Below are positions 1 through 6,977 of a stretch of 12,071 bases of DNA, piece by piece. This stretch comes from Methanobacteriota archaeon (GTDB lineage: Archaea; Thermoplasmatota; Thermoplasmata; Methanomassiliicoccales; Methanomethylophilaceae), in contig JAAYAP010000086.1 in assembly GCA_012719315.1 (NCBI GenBank), positions 1-12,071 of the forward strand, given 5' to 3'. The notes below the pieces were generated by a model. The model saw only the letters and a program-made list of their open reading frames with translations. It searched no databases and had not been told where the DNA came from. The translations under genes and the position numbers were made by a program. The first letter of the stretch is position 1, and every line of letters begins with the position of its first letter.

Positions 1-12
1 AGTCAGGATTAG

Positions 13-27
13 TACTTATAGTTTTCC
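13..27 (-). promoter_or_regulatory. Possible BRE/TATA promoter of a gene beyond the left edge
   Basis: Read on the minus strand, this stretch is GGAAAACTATAAGTA: an A-rich element directly followed by a TATA-like core, as in archaeal promoters. It lies just downstream of the UPF0216 stop codon. Transcription would start about 25 bp further left, outside the window, so the served gene is not visible. The assignment rests on base pattern and position only. Confidence 0.3.
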
Positions 28-42
28 AATCCAGACCTGTTT

Positions 43-444
43 TCAGGGTGAGAAGACCACTGTCGCCAACTCCGGCAACAGCGTTCTCACCCTTTTGAAA
101 TCGGGATAGTGCATCAGGATCCTGTCCTCTTGACGCGGATCCTTGCCCAATATCTTGGACACCACCGCCGATTCCACTTTGCCGTCCACCCGCCAGGCGC
201 CGTTCTCCGAAGTGCAGTCCGTGCAGATCAGGAGAGGTATGCGCAACCTCGCCGCTTCGGCGTCCGTGCATACCGACCGCAGGACTTCCAGCTCCCGGGG
301 GTCGAATGTCCCCGTGGCGCCGCTCCGCGTCGTGTATGTGCAGTCCCCGTTCTCCAGGTAATCGGACAGCGTCCGACGGTTAACGGGGAGGTCCGCATTC
401 AGGTCATCGAAGACGCATCTCCCGTCCGGAGGATCAGGATACAC
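43..444 (-). CDS. UPF0216 (DUF61) family protein
   Basis: This is a 133-aa protein that I recognise as the archaeal UPF0216/DUF61 family, whose biochemical role is unknown. Family-like segments are LNADLPVNRRTL (residues 15-26), LRIPLLICTD (67-76), VVSKILGK (94-101) and YPDFKRVRTLLP (113-124). No signal peptide or membrane segment is visible, so it should be cytosolic. I start it at GTG 444 because a near-perfect Shine-Dalgarno (AAGGAGGTG at 451-459) stands 6 nt upstream. The frame stays open to a GTG at 486, but that start has no ribosome binding site. It is divergent from nifB and probably shares the A+T-rich promoter at 546-559, which would give a leader of about 80 nt. It contains several cysteines (for example around residues 74 and 77), but no obvious metal-binding pattern. 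The family call is fairly secure; a function cannot be given. Confidence 0.85.
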   Translation of the reverse strand: MYPDPPDGRCVFDDLNADLPVNRRTLSDYLENGDCTYTTRSGATGTFDPRELEVLRSVCTDAEAARLRIPLLICTDCTSENGAWRVDGKVESAVVSKILGKDPRQEDRILMHYPDFKRVRTLLPELATVVFSP

Positions 445-450
445 GGTCCG

Positions 451-459
451 CACCTCCTT
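451..459 (-). promoter_or_regulatory. Strong Shine-Dalgarno deciding the UPF0216 start
   Basis: Read on the minus strand this is AAGGAGGTG, complementary to the archaeal 16S rRNA 3' end. Six nucleotides (CGGACC) separate it from GTG 444. It sits inside the longer open frame, and it is the reason for choosing the shorter protein. Confidence 0.7.
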
Positions 460-506
460 CCGAAGATCCGCACCTCGCCGATACACCGAACATGACTATC
501 CGCCTA

Positions 507-521
507 GCGGTCTTGAACCGC
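507..521. repeat. Small inverted repeat in the divergent intergenic region
   Basis: GCGGT and ACCGC form a perfect 5-bp inverted repeat around a 5-nt loop (CTTGA). It lies between the shared TATA element and the UPF0216 start, so it would fall within that gene's leader RNA or act as an operator-like site. It is short enough to occur by chance. Confidence 0.25.
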
Positions 522-545
522 ATTCTGTCATATGGTTCTACAGAT

Positions 546-559
546 TATATTATAATATA
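546..559. promoter_or_regulatory. Palindromic TATA element, likely bidirectional promoter
   Basis: TATATTATAATATA is a perfect 14-bp palindrome in the gap between the divergent UPF0216 and nifB genes. Archaeal TATA boxes lie about 25 bp before the transcription start. Rightward transcription would then start near 577-580, at or just before ATG 581 of nifB, giving an almost leaderless mRNA. Leftward transcription would start near 525. The symmetry suggests it can work in both directions; this is not proven by sequence. Confidence 0.55.
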
Positions 560-580
560 GGTAGATGGATGATAGGATGC

Positions 581-1852
581 ATGACTTTGACGCCGGAAGA
601 GATACTGCAGGAATCGCTGAGGACACACCCCTGCTACAACGAGAAAGCACATCATGAATTCGCCAGGATGCATCTTCCCGTTGCCCCCGGCTGCAATATA
701 CAATGCAATTACTGCAATCGTAAGTTCGACTGCTGCAACGAATCCCGCCCGGGGGTCACGAGCGAGGTGCTCACGCCCCGGGAGGCGGCCGACAAGGTCG
801 CCTATGTCAAAGAACGCATCCCCGGCCTGAGCGTGATCGGCATCGCGGGGCCCGGGGACCCGCTTGCCAACAAGGCCACTTTCGAAACCCTCGAGCTGAT
901 CGGGAGCCGCTTCCCGGACCTGACCCTATGTCTGTCCACCAACGGGCTCATGCTTCCCGGGAACGAGCAGCGGCTGTTCGATCTGGGAGTCAGATTCGTC
1001 ACTGTGACAATGAACGCCGAAGACCCCGACATCGGCGCCGATATCTACGAGTATGTCACGCTGGACGGCAAGCGATACACCGGCAGGGAAGGCGCCCGGA
1101 TCCTCATAGAGCGGCAGAAGGAGGGGATCGAGCGATGCGCCGAGCTGGGGATGCTGGTCAAGGTCAACATCGTCATGGTCCCCGGCATCAACGACCTGCA
1201 CATCCGCGACCTGGTCAGGAGCGTCCGCTCCCTCGGAGCGTACATCGTCAACATACTGCCTCTGATCCCGGTCGAAGGCACCGCGTTCGAGAACCGTCGC
1301 GCACCCACCTCGAAAGAGCGGAAGGAGCTCATGGACACATGCTCGGTCGACGCGAAGATGATGCGTCATTGCAAACAGTGCCGCGCCGACGCCATCGGCC
1401 TGCTCGGCAACGACCGTTCCGCGGAGTTCGCCCACATCGGAGCCTGCAAGGACCGGTGCGGTTCCCCGGGGGATCTGATCGCGAACGTGGATCCGCCGAC
1501 GGGCGGGAACCTGGTCGCCGTGGCGACGACTGACGGCGAGAATGTGGATTCGGGATTCGGCAACAGCCCCAGGTTCGACATCTACCGCATGGACCGGGCC
1601 GGGGCCGCATTCGTCAGGACCGTCGCCGTCGACTTGGGATCCGAGGTCCGCGGCAAGGAGCATCGGGCCCATATCGGCAGGATCATCGACGAGCTCGGCG
1701 ACTGCGACACGGTGATCGTCAGGGAGATCGGCTCCCTGCCGAGCAGTCTGCTGAAGACCATCGACAAGACGGTCGTCATCTCCGACGGCGGGGTGCGGGA
1801 GGCACTGGAGTCCCTTTCATGCCCTCCCGTTCACAGTCTATATAAACAATAA
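581..1852 (+). CDS. nifB: NifB-type radical SAM FeS-cluster maturase with C-terminal NifX-like domain
   Basis: NifB builds the [8Fe-9S-C] NifB-co precursor of nitrogenase cofactors from two [4Fe-4S] clusters, using S-adenosylmethionine. This 423-aa protein has the family hallmarks in order: HPCY (residues 16-19), the radical SAM motif CNIQCNYC (38-45) followed by RKFDCCNESRPG (47-58), GIAGPGDP (87-94), CLSTNG (117-122) and HCKQCRADAIGLLG (263-276). The cysteines outside the SAM motif are those that hold the additional clusters in NifB. Residues about 310-415 resemble the NifX/NafY cofactor-binding domain (LVAVATTDG, SGFGNSPRFDIY). Many archaeal NifB proteins lack this extra domain. I chose ATG 581 because the only TATA box (546-559) is too close to the in-frame ATG 569, which would add four residues. 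No nifH, nifD, nifK or other nif gene is in the window; alaS follows after 32 bp. The NifB family is clear; a role in nitrogen fixation here is not shown. Confidence 0.9.
   Translation: MTLTPEEILQESLRTHPCYNEKAHHEFARMHLPVAPGCNIQCNYCNRKFDCCNESRPGVTSEVLTPREAADKVAYVKERIPGLSVIGIAGPGDPLANKATFETLELIGSRFPDLTLCLSTNGLMLPGNEQRLFDLGVRFVTVTMNAEDPDIGADIYEYVTLDGKRYTGREGARILIERQKEGIERCAELGMLVKVNIVMVPGINDLHIRDLVRSVRSLGAYIVNILPLIPVEGTAFENRRAPTSKERKELMDTCSVDAKMMRHCKQCRADAIGLLGNDRSAEFAHIGACKDRCGSPGDLIANVDPPTGGNLVAVATTDGENVDSGFGNSPRFDIYRMDRAGAAFVRTVAVDLGSEVRGKEHRAHIGRIIDELGDCDTVIVREIGSLPSSLLKTIDKTVVISDGGVREALESLSCPPVHSLYKQ
1837..1848 (+). promoter_or_regulatory. Probable alaS promoter inside the end of nifB
   Basis: TCTATATAAACA covers the last codons of nifB. 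A start about 26 bp downstream falls near 1869, just before the alaS Shine-Dalgarno (GGAGG at 1873-1877) and ATG 1885. alaS could therefore be transcribed apart from nifB, although read-through from nifB is also possible. Confidence 0.5.
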
Positions 1853-1884
1853 GAATATCACACGGACCATTCGGAGGAAGCGAA

Positions 1885-3651
1885 ATGGATGCTCAAGGAT
1901 TAAGGGATGCGTACGTGGATTTCTTCAAAGAGAGGGGGCATGCGCACATAAGACCTGCTTCCCTCATACCCGAGAACGACCCGACCGTGCTGTTCACGAC
2001 TGCGGGGATGCACCCGTTGGTGCCGTATCTGCTGGGCGAGAAGCATCCGGAAGGCAACAGGCTCGTGAATTTCCAGAAATGCATCAGGACCGGGGATATC
2101 GACGAGGTCGGTGACGCGGGCCATCTGACCTTCTTCGAGATGCTGGGCAACTGGTCCCTCGGCGACTACTTCAAAGAGGAATCGATCAAATTCAGCTTCG
2201 ATTTCCTGCGCGATGTGCTGCGGATCCCCCTGGAGAACCTGGCGGTGACCGCTTTCGAAGGCGCCGAAGGGATCCCGAGGGACGAGGAGACGGCCGCGCA
2301 CTGGAAGGAGCTGGGACTCGACGAGGACCGGATCTTCTTCTACGGCATGAAGGACAACTGGTGGGGCCCGGCGGGACAGACCGGCCCCTGCGGACCCGAC
2401 ACCGAGATCTTCTACGACGACGGCAGGCCCGCCTGCGGACCCGGTTGCGGACCCGCCTGCCATTGCGGCAAGTACACCGAGATCTGGAACAACGTCTTCA
2501 TGCAGTACTTCAAGGACAAGGACGGGAAATTCGCCCCCCTGGAGCAGAAGAACGTCGACACCGGCATGGGTCTCGAGCGGGTGCTGCGCATAATCAACGG
2601 CAAGGAGACCGTGTACGACACCGAGCTCTTCCGACCGATCATCGAGACGCTGGAAGAGGTCTCGGGCAGACGTTACGAGGACGACGTGCGCTCCTTCAGG
2701 ATCATCGCCGACCACCTCAGGGCAGCCACCTTCCTCTTGGGAGACGGGGTGATGCCGTCCAAGATGGGGCAGGGCTACATCCTGCGGAGACTCATCAGGA
2801 GAGCCAGCAGGTACATGTCCAAACTCGGGTACGACGGCGCCTACATGGACAGGGTCGCACGGGTGATCATCCGCGACTATTCCCAAGCCTACCCCGAGCT
2901 CGAAGCGAACCGCGAAGACATCTGCGGGAAGCTCACCGCCGAGGAGGAACGGTTCCACAAGACCCTCGGCAAAGGCCTGCGCAGATTCGACGAGGTCGTC
3001 GCGGACTGCGGGGGCGCGACCGTGCTGGACGGGGAGCTGGTGTTCAGATTGTACGACACCTACGGCTTCCCCGTGGAGCTGACCTGCGAACTCGCCGAAG
3101 AGAAGGGCCTGTCGGTCGACCTCGATGATTTCGAGAATCGCTTCAAAGAGCACCAGGAGCGTTCCAGAGCCGGAGCCGAGCAGGTCTTCAAAGGAGGTCT
3201 GGCGGACCACACCGACGAGACCACGAAGCTGCATACGGCCACCCACCTGCTCAATGCGGCGCTGATCGGCGTGGTCGATCCCGGTATCAGGCAGAGGGGC
3301 AGCAACATAACCGCCGAGCGGCTCAGATTCGACTTCAATTTCGACAGGAAGCTGACTCCGGAGGAGGTCGCCGCCGTGGAAGAGTACGTCAACGCGGCCA
3401 TCGATGCAGATATGCCGGTCGTATGCACCGAGATGCCGATAGAGGAGGCCAAGGAAGCCGGGGCGATCGGCGTCTTCGACGACAAGTACGATCATATCGT
3501 CAAAGTCTACAGGATCGGCGACGTGTCGGTGGAATTGTGCGGCGGACCGCATGTGGAGCGCACCGGCGAGATCGGCAGGTTCAGGATCGTCAAGGAAGAG
3601 AGCTCGGCAGCCGGCGTCAGACGCATAAGGGCGACCGTCGGCAAGGATTGA
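1885..3651 (+). CDS. alaS: Compact alanyl-tRNA synthetase
   Basis: This class II synthetase charges tRNA-Ala in the cytosol. The 588-aa protein has the catalytic core (RTGDIDEVGD at 68-77, FFEMLGNWSLGDYF at 83-96, motif 3 GMGLER at 227-232), the tRNA-recognition helical part, and the editing domain with its zinc-type ligands HTATH (H450, H454) and CGGPH (C552, H556). A Cys-rich insert lies at 184-194 (C184, C188, C192, C194). The usual bacterial or archaeal enzyme has about 870-900 residues. Here both the beta-barrel between the tRNA-recognition and editing parts and the whole C-terminal oligomerisation/C-Ala domain are absent. The protein ends cleanly after RRIRATVGKD, so this looks like a natural short form rather than a broken gene. 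The sequence resembles compact enzymes I associate with candidate-phyla bacteria, which suggests horizontal transfer (inference). K293 stands where E. coli has N303; D391 matches D400. GGAGG at 1873-1877 supports the start. Confidence 0.93.
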   Translation: MDAQGLRDAYVDFFKERGHAHIRPASLIPENDPTVLFTTAGMHPLVPYLLGEKHPEGNRLVNFQKCIRTGDIDEVGDAGHLTFFEMLGNWSLGDYFKEESIKFSFDFLRDVLRIPLENLAVTAFEGAEGIPRDEETAAHWKELGLDEDRIFFYGMKDNWWGPAGQTGPCGPDTEIFYDDGRPACGPGCGPACHCGKYTEIWNNVFMQYFKDKDGKFAPLEQKNVDTGMGLERVLRIINGKETVYDTELFRPIIETLEEVSGRRYEDDVRSFRIIADHLRAATFLLGDGVMPSKMGQGYILRRLIRRASRYMSKLGYDGAYMDRVARVIIRDYSQAYPELEANREDICGKLTAEEERFHKTLGKGLRRFDEVVADCGGATVLDGELVFRLYDTYGFPVELTCELAEEKGLSVDLDDFENRFKEHQERSRAGAEQVFKGGLADHTDETTKLHTATHLLNAALIGVVDPGIRQRGSNITAERLRFDFNFDRKLTPEEVAAVEEYVNAAIDADMPVVCTEMPIEEAKEAGAIGVFDDKYDHIVKVYRIGDVSVELCGGPHVERTGEIGRFRIVKEESSAAGVRRIRATVGKD

Positions 3652-3680
3652 CGGGATCGACGGCAGAGGATATATCAGAA

Positions 3681-3756
3681 TGGTGGACTGGACGCGATTT
3701 GAACGCGCGACTTCTTGCTTGCAAAGCAAGCGATCTACCAGCTGATCTACCAGCCC
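3681..3756 (-). tRNA. tRNA-Ala (anticodon UGC)
   Basis: The minus strand folds into a full 76-nt cloverleaf. The acceptor stem is GGGCTGG with CCAGTCC, including the G3:U70 wobble pair that identifies tRNA-Ala. The D stem is GATC/GATC. The anticodon stem is CTTGC/GCAAG with loop TTTGCAA, so the anticodon is TGC (plus-strand bases 3721-3723). The variable region has 5 nt, and the T stem is GCGCG/CGCGT with loop TTCAAAT. The discriminator is A, and the CCA end is encoded (3681-3683). No intron is present. The gene lies 29 bp from the alaS stop and converges with alaS. A TATA element with a BRE-like GCGAAAC lies about 28 bp upstream. Confidence 0.97.
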
Positions 3757-3777
3757 ACGCACCTCAAGAATCGGGCA

Positions 3778-3796
3778 ATAAATATATATGTTTCGC
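3778..3796 (-). promoter_or_regulatory. BRE/TATA promoter of tRNA-Ala
   Basis: Read on the minus strand, GCGAAAC is followed by ATATATATTTAT. The centre of the TATA run is about 28 bp before the first base of the mature tRNA (3756), the standard archaeal spacing. The A+T run is nearly symmetric, so it might also serve the aroA' gene on the plus strand with a leader of about 40 nt. Confidence 0.6.
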
Positions 3797-3814
3797 TAAG
3801 ATTGGGATAGTGGT

Positions 3815-3823
3815 CATTATAAC
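3815..3823 (+). promoter_or_regulatory. Candidate TATA box of the shikimate operon
   Basis: CATTATAAC lies about 32 bp before the aroA' start codon. Transcription would begin near 3845, giving a very short leader. The stronger A+T run at 3778-3790 is the competing candidate. The 94-bp gap between the tRNA and aroA' holds nothing else I can recognise. Confidence 0.35.
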
Positions 3824-3850
3824 AGTTGCCAAGCGGCTGTCCGGGAGCTG

Positions 3851-4654
3851 ATGGAAATGTACGGAAAAAGTATCAGAATGGAGAGGATCGTCGACAGACG
3901 TACGGGGAATTGTGTCATCGTACCGATGGATCACGGCGTCTCGATCGGTCCCATCGAGGGGCTCGTCGATATGAAGAAGACCGTTGACGATGTGGCCAAC
4001 GGCGGAGCCACTGCTGTGCTCATGCACAAAGGCCTGATCCGTTTCAGCCACCGTACCAGCGGAAGGGACATCGGGCTCATCCTGCACCTGTCGGCCTCCA
4101 CGGATCTGGGCGTCACCTCTAACTGCAAGACGCTGGTCGCCTCGGTCGACGAATCGCTGAAGATCGGCGCGGATGCCGTATCGGTGCATGTGAACGTCGG
4201 AGCCGAATCGGAAGCCGTGATGCTGTCCGACCTGGGCATGATCGCCGAGGACTGCGCCGACTGGGGCATGCCGTTGATCGCGATGGCATATCCGCGCGGA
4301 CCGAAGATCGTCGACTCTTACGACCCCGTCGCGGTCGCGCATGCGGCCAGGGTGGCGACCGAGTTGGGAGCCGACATCGTGAAATGCAGCTACACCGGGG
4401 ACGTCAAGACCTTCGAGAAGGTCGTCGACGGTGCACTGGCCCCGCTGGTCATCGCCGGCGGTCCCAAGATGAAGTCCGATCTGGATATACTCAACATGGT
4501 CTACGATTCGCTCCAGGCCGGTGGGAAGGGCGTGTCGATCGGACGCAACATCTTCCAGCACCAGGATGTCGAAGCCATGACCAGGGCCATCTCCGATATC
4601 GTCCTCCGCGGCGCCACCGTGAAGGAAGCCTGCCAGACCCTGGGATGCCAATGA
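3851..4654 (+). CDS. aroA': 2-amino-3,7-dideoxy-D-threo-hept-6-ulosonate (ADH) synthase
   Basis: This enzyme joins L-aspartate semialdehyde with 6-deoxy-5-ketofructose 1-phosphate to make ADH. That is the archaeal replacement for the DAHP synthase entry into the shikimate pathway. The 267-aa protein is a class I aldolase-type TIM barrel. VPMDHGVSIGP (24-34) supplies D27, Y147 lies in MAYPRGPK, and K178 in VKCSYTGD is the Schiff-base lysine. All three sit at a constant offset of 6 from the catalytic D33, Y153 and K184 of the Methanocaldococcus jannaschii enzyme MJ0400. It is the first gene of the aromatic operon, and its stop overlaps the aroB' start (ATGA). An in-frame ATG at 3857 is better spaced from the GGAG at 3844-3847, so the protein may start two residues later. 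The family also resembles FBP aldolase class I of archaea, but the context settles the role. Confidence 0.93.
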   Translation: MEMYGKSIRMERIVDRRTGNCVIVPMDHGVSIGPIEGLVDMKKTVDDVANGGATAVLMHKGLIRFSHRTSGRDIGLILHLSASTDLGVTSNCKTLVASVDESLKIGADAVSVHVNVGAESEAVMLSDLGMIAEDCADWGMPLIAMAYPRGPKIVDSYDPVAVAHAARVATELGADIVKCSYTGDVKTFEKVVDGALAPLVIAGGPKMKSDLDILNMVYDSLQAGGKGVSIGRNIFQHQDVEAMTRAISDIVLRGATVKEACQTLGCQ

Positions 4655-5664
4655 ACAAGGAACTGTGGGTGAAGGCCGATGCCCCCGACGACCGGGAGGC
4701 ACGGAAGGAGCTGGTCACCAGCGCGTTGGAGAGCGGGGTCGGGACAGCCATAGTGCGGCCCGAGGATGCGGATTTCGCCACACTCGGGAACATCGAGCTC
4801 GTGTTCAACGACGAACTCGGGCCGGAGAACGACTGCGTCTACGTCGAATTGAAGACGCCCGCCGATCAGGACCGGGCTCTGGCGCTCGCCGGCAAGTGCC
4901 GGACCGTCATCCTGGGGACGTCGGACTGGACGATAATCCCCCTGGAGAACATGATCGCCAGATTCCGCGACACGGGGACCCGCATCCTCGCCTGCGCATC
5001 CGGCGTCGAGGATGCGATGACCTACCTCACCACTCTGGAGAAAGGCGTGGACGGCATCGTCATCGATGTCCCGGACGGCAACAGCATCAGGAAGTTCGCC
5101 GATCTGCGCATGTCATCCTCCGATGTGGAGCTGAAGGTCCTGAGAGTGACCGACGTGCGCAGCATCGAGATGGGGGACAGGGTGTGCGTCGACACCGTAT
5201 CCGTGATGAGTCCCGGAGAGGGCATGCTCATCGGATCCACGGCCTCCTGCCTGTTCCTGATCCAGTCCGAGAGCGAGGACAACGGCTATGTCAACGCCAG
5301 GCCGTTCCGGGTGAACGCCGGCGCGGTCCACGCCTACGCCTACGGCCCGGACGGGAGGACGACATACCTATCCGAACTCAAGTCCGGCGAACGGATCGTG
5401 CTGGTCGACAAAGACGGCAGGACCCGTCTGTCCAGCGTCGGAAGGTGCAAGATAGAACGGCGGCCGATGCTCATCATCGAGGCGGCCGACGGAGAGGACA
5501 GTTATTCCACGATCGTGCAGAACGCCGAGACGGTGAGGCTTGTGGGCCCGGACGGCTCGATACCTGTCACCGGCATCAAGGCCGGGGATGAGGTCTACGC
5601 GAGACTCGAATCCGGCGGACGTCATTTCGGCATGAAGATCGACGAGACCATCCGAGAGATATGA
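4651..5664 (+). CDS. aroB': 3-dehydroquinate synthase II
   Basis: This enzyme oxidatively deaminates and cyclises ADH to 3-dehydroquinate with NAD+, the second step of the archaeal aromatic route. It is unrelated to bacterial AroB. The 337-aa protein shows family segments GDRVCVDTVSVMSPGEGM (175-192) and IGSTASCLFLIQSE (194-207), then RPFRVNAGAVHAY (217-229), and a C-terminal beta-rich part with ETVRLVGPDG (293-302). Its length is close to the roughly 360 aa usual in methanogens. The ATG chosen overlaps the aroA' stop as ATGA. An in-frame ATG at 4645 would add two residues. The stop overlaps the aroDE start in the same way, so translation is probably coupled. No oddities are seen. Confidence 0.92.
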   Translation: MNKELWVKADAPDDREARKELVTSALESGVGTAIVRPEDADFATLGNIELVFNDELGPENDCVYVELKTPADQDRALALAGKCRTVILGTSDWTIIPLENMIARFRDTGTRILACASGVEDAMTYLTTLEKGVDGIVIDVPDGNSIRKFADLRMSSSDVELKVLRVTDVRSIEMGDRVCVDTVSVMSPGEGMLIGSTASCLFLIQSESEDNGYVNARPFRVNAGAVHAYAYGPDGRTTYLSELKSGERIVLVDKDGRTRLSSVGRCKIERRPMLIIEAADGEDSYSTIVQNAETVRLVGPDGSIPVTGIKAGDEVYARLESGGRHFGMKIDETIREI

Positions 5665-6977
5665 CTTCGAAGATCTGCGCTTCCCTGAGTGGTTTCACGG
5701 GAAAGGAGGACCTTTCCAAAGCGGACATGGTGGAGATCCGTCTCGATCTGCTCGGGGACGTCCCGGCGATCGACGGCAAGGAGCTGTTGGTGACTTTCAG
5801 GGACGGCGTCGACCTGTCCGTCCTGCCGGAGGGTTTCGAAGGCATGATCGACATCGGCACGGAGCCTCGGCCCGACACCACGCTGACCGTTGTGTCATCC
5901 TATCACGATTATGATGCCACACCGTCCTCCGACGAGATCGTCTCGCTGCTCGCATCGATGCCTGGCGACATCCGCAAAGGCGCCTTCAGGACCGACGGGT
6001 TCGGAGACCTGCACAACCTCTTCCGCGCCTCCGAGGCCGTCGGCGGGAGGAGCGTCCTCCTGGGCATGGGCGAGTTCGGGACGGTTACCCGGGTCAGGAG
6101 CACCCTGCTCCGCAACGAATTCACTTTCGCATACGTCGATGCCCCGACCGCGCCGGGGCAGATCGGCCTCGAGGAGATGGCGGCGCTCGGCGATGACTGC
6201 CTTGTGCTGGGGATCGTCGGCGATCCTCTGTCCAGATCCATGTCGCCCGAGATGCACCGGGCCGCGCTGAGAAGCGAAGGACTGAACGGGATCTACCTGA
6301 GATTCGAGACGGACGACCTCGAGCATTGCGCCGACGTCGTCCGCGAGTACAACATCCGGGGGTTGAACATCACCATCCCGCACAAGGAGGCGATGCTGCA
6401 CCGCCTGGATCGCTTGGACGAGACGGCGGAGGCCGTCGGCGCCGTCAACACCCTGGTCAACGACGACGGCGTGTTGACAGGATACAACACCGATGTCGCC
6501 GGCATCGACACCGCGCTCGCCGTGAACCGGTTCGAACCTCGGGGCAAACGGGCGGTGATCATGGGTTCGGGGGGCGCCGCCAGGGCTTGCGCGTACGCAC
6601 TGACCGCAAGAGGATGCGCAGTGACCGTCACCGGCAGAAACGAGGCCGCCGCCGCGAGATTGGCCGCAGACCTGGGTTGCGAATACAAACCGGCCGTCTC
6701 GATCCCCGTGATGCTCTACGACCTGATCGTCAACTGCACGCCGATAGGCATGTACGGAGACGGGTCGTATCCTCTGGACCTTTCGCATATCAATCGGCAT
6801 CAGACCGTGTTCGACATGGTGTACGGCGCCGAGACGCCGATCGTCTCGGCCGCCCGGGCCGCAACGGCCGGAGTCATCACCGGCTCGGACATGCTCGCCG
6901 GGCAGGGCGCGGCATCGTTCGGCCTATGGACCGGTCATCACGATACATTCGATAAGATGAGGAGCGTGCTCCCATGA
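5661..6977 (+). CDS. aroDE: Fused 3-dehydroquinate dehydratase (type I)-shikimate dehydrogenase
   Basis: One 438-aa protein covers two successive steps, 3-dehydroquinate to 3-dehydroshikimate to shikimate. Residues 1-170 are a short type I dehydratase: VEIRLD (24-29), catalytic H82 in SYHDYD, Schiff-base K106 in DIRKGA, R144 and APGQ (Q167). At the place of the E. coli E86 (IDLE) the sequence reads IDIG (G66), and the helix after it is shortened. Residues about 180-438 are a complete shikimate dehydrogenase: GDPLSRSMSPEMH (187-199), catalytic K242 in IPHK, AVNTL (261-265), YNTD with D278, the NADP-binding loop GSGGAARA (302-309) and GQGAASFGLWTG (414-425). Bifunctional enzymes of this order are known from plants and chlamydiae; many archaea have two genes. 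ATGA overlaps join it to both neighbours. Confidence 0.93.
   Translation: MTSKICASLSGFTGKEDLSKADMVEIRLDLLGDVPAIDGKELLVTFRDGVDLSVLPEGFEGMIDIGTEPRPDTTLTVVSSYHDYDATPSSDEIVSLLASMPGDIRKGAFRTDGFGDLHNLFRASEAVGGRSVLLGMGEFGTVTRVRSTLLRNEFTFAYVDAPTAPGQIGLEEMAALGDDCLVLGIVGDPLSRSMSPEMHRAALRSEGLNGIYLRFETDDLEHCADVVREYNIRGLNITIPHKEAMLHRLDRLDETAEAVGAVNTLVNDDGVLTGYNTDVAGIDTALAVNRFEPRGKRAVIMGSGGAARACAYALTARGCAVTVTGRNEAAAARLAADLGCEYKPAVSIPVMLYDLIVNCTPIGMYGDGSYPLDLSHINRHQTVFDMVYGAETPIVSAARAATAGVITGSDMLAGQGAASFGLWTGHHDTFDKMRSVLP

Noticed and set aside
2434..2457. Two 12-bp near-identical units (TGCGGACCCG plus two bases) in alaS
   Set aside because: They encode the Cys-rich insert CGPG-CGPA of this AlaRS type and are explained by protein sequence, not by a DNA repeat element.
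1900..3762. A 620-codon open frame on the strand opposite alaS
   Set aside because: It lies antisense to a clearly recognised alaS and also runs through the tRNA-Ala gene. Its protein resembles no family, and such frames are common opposite high-G+C genes.
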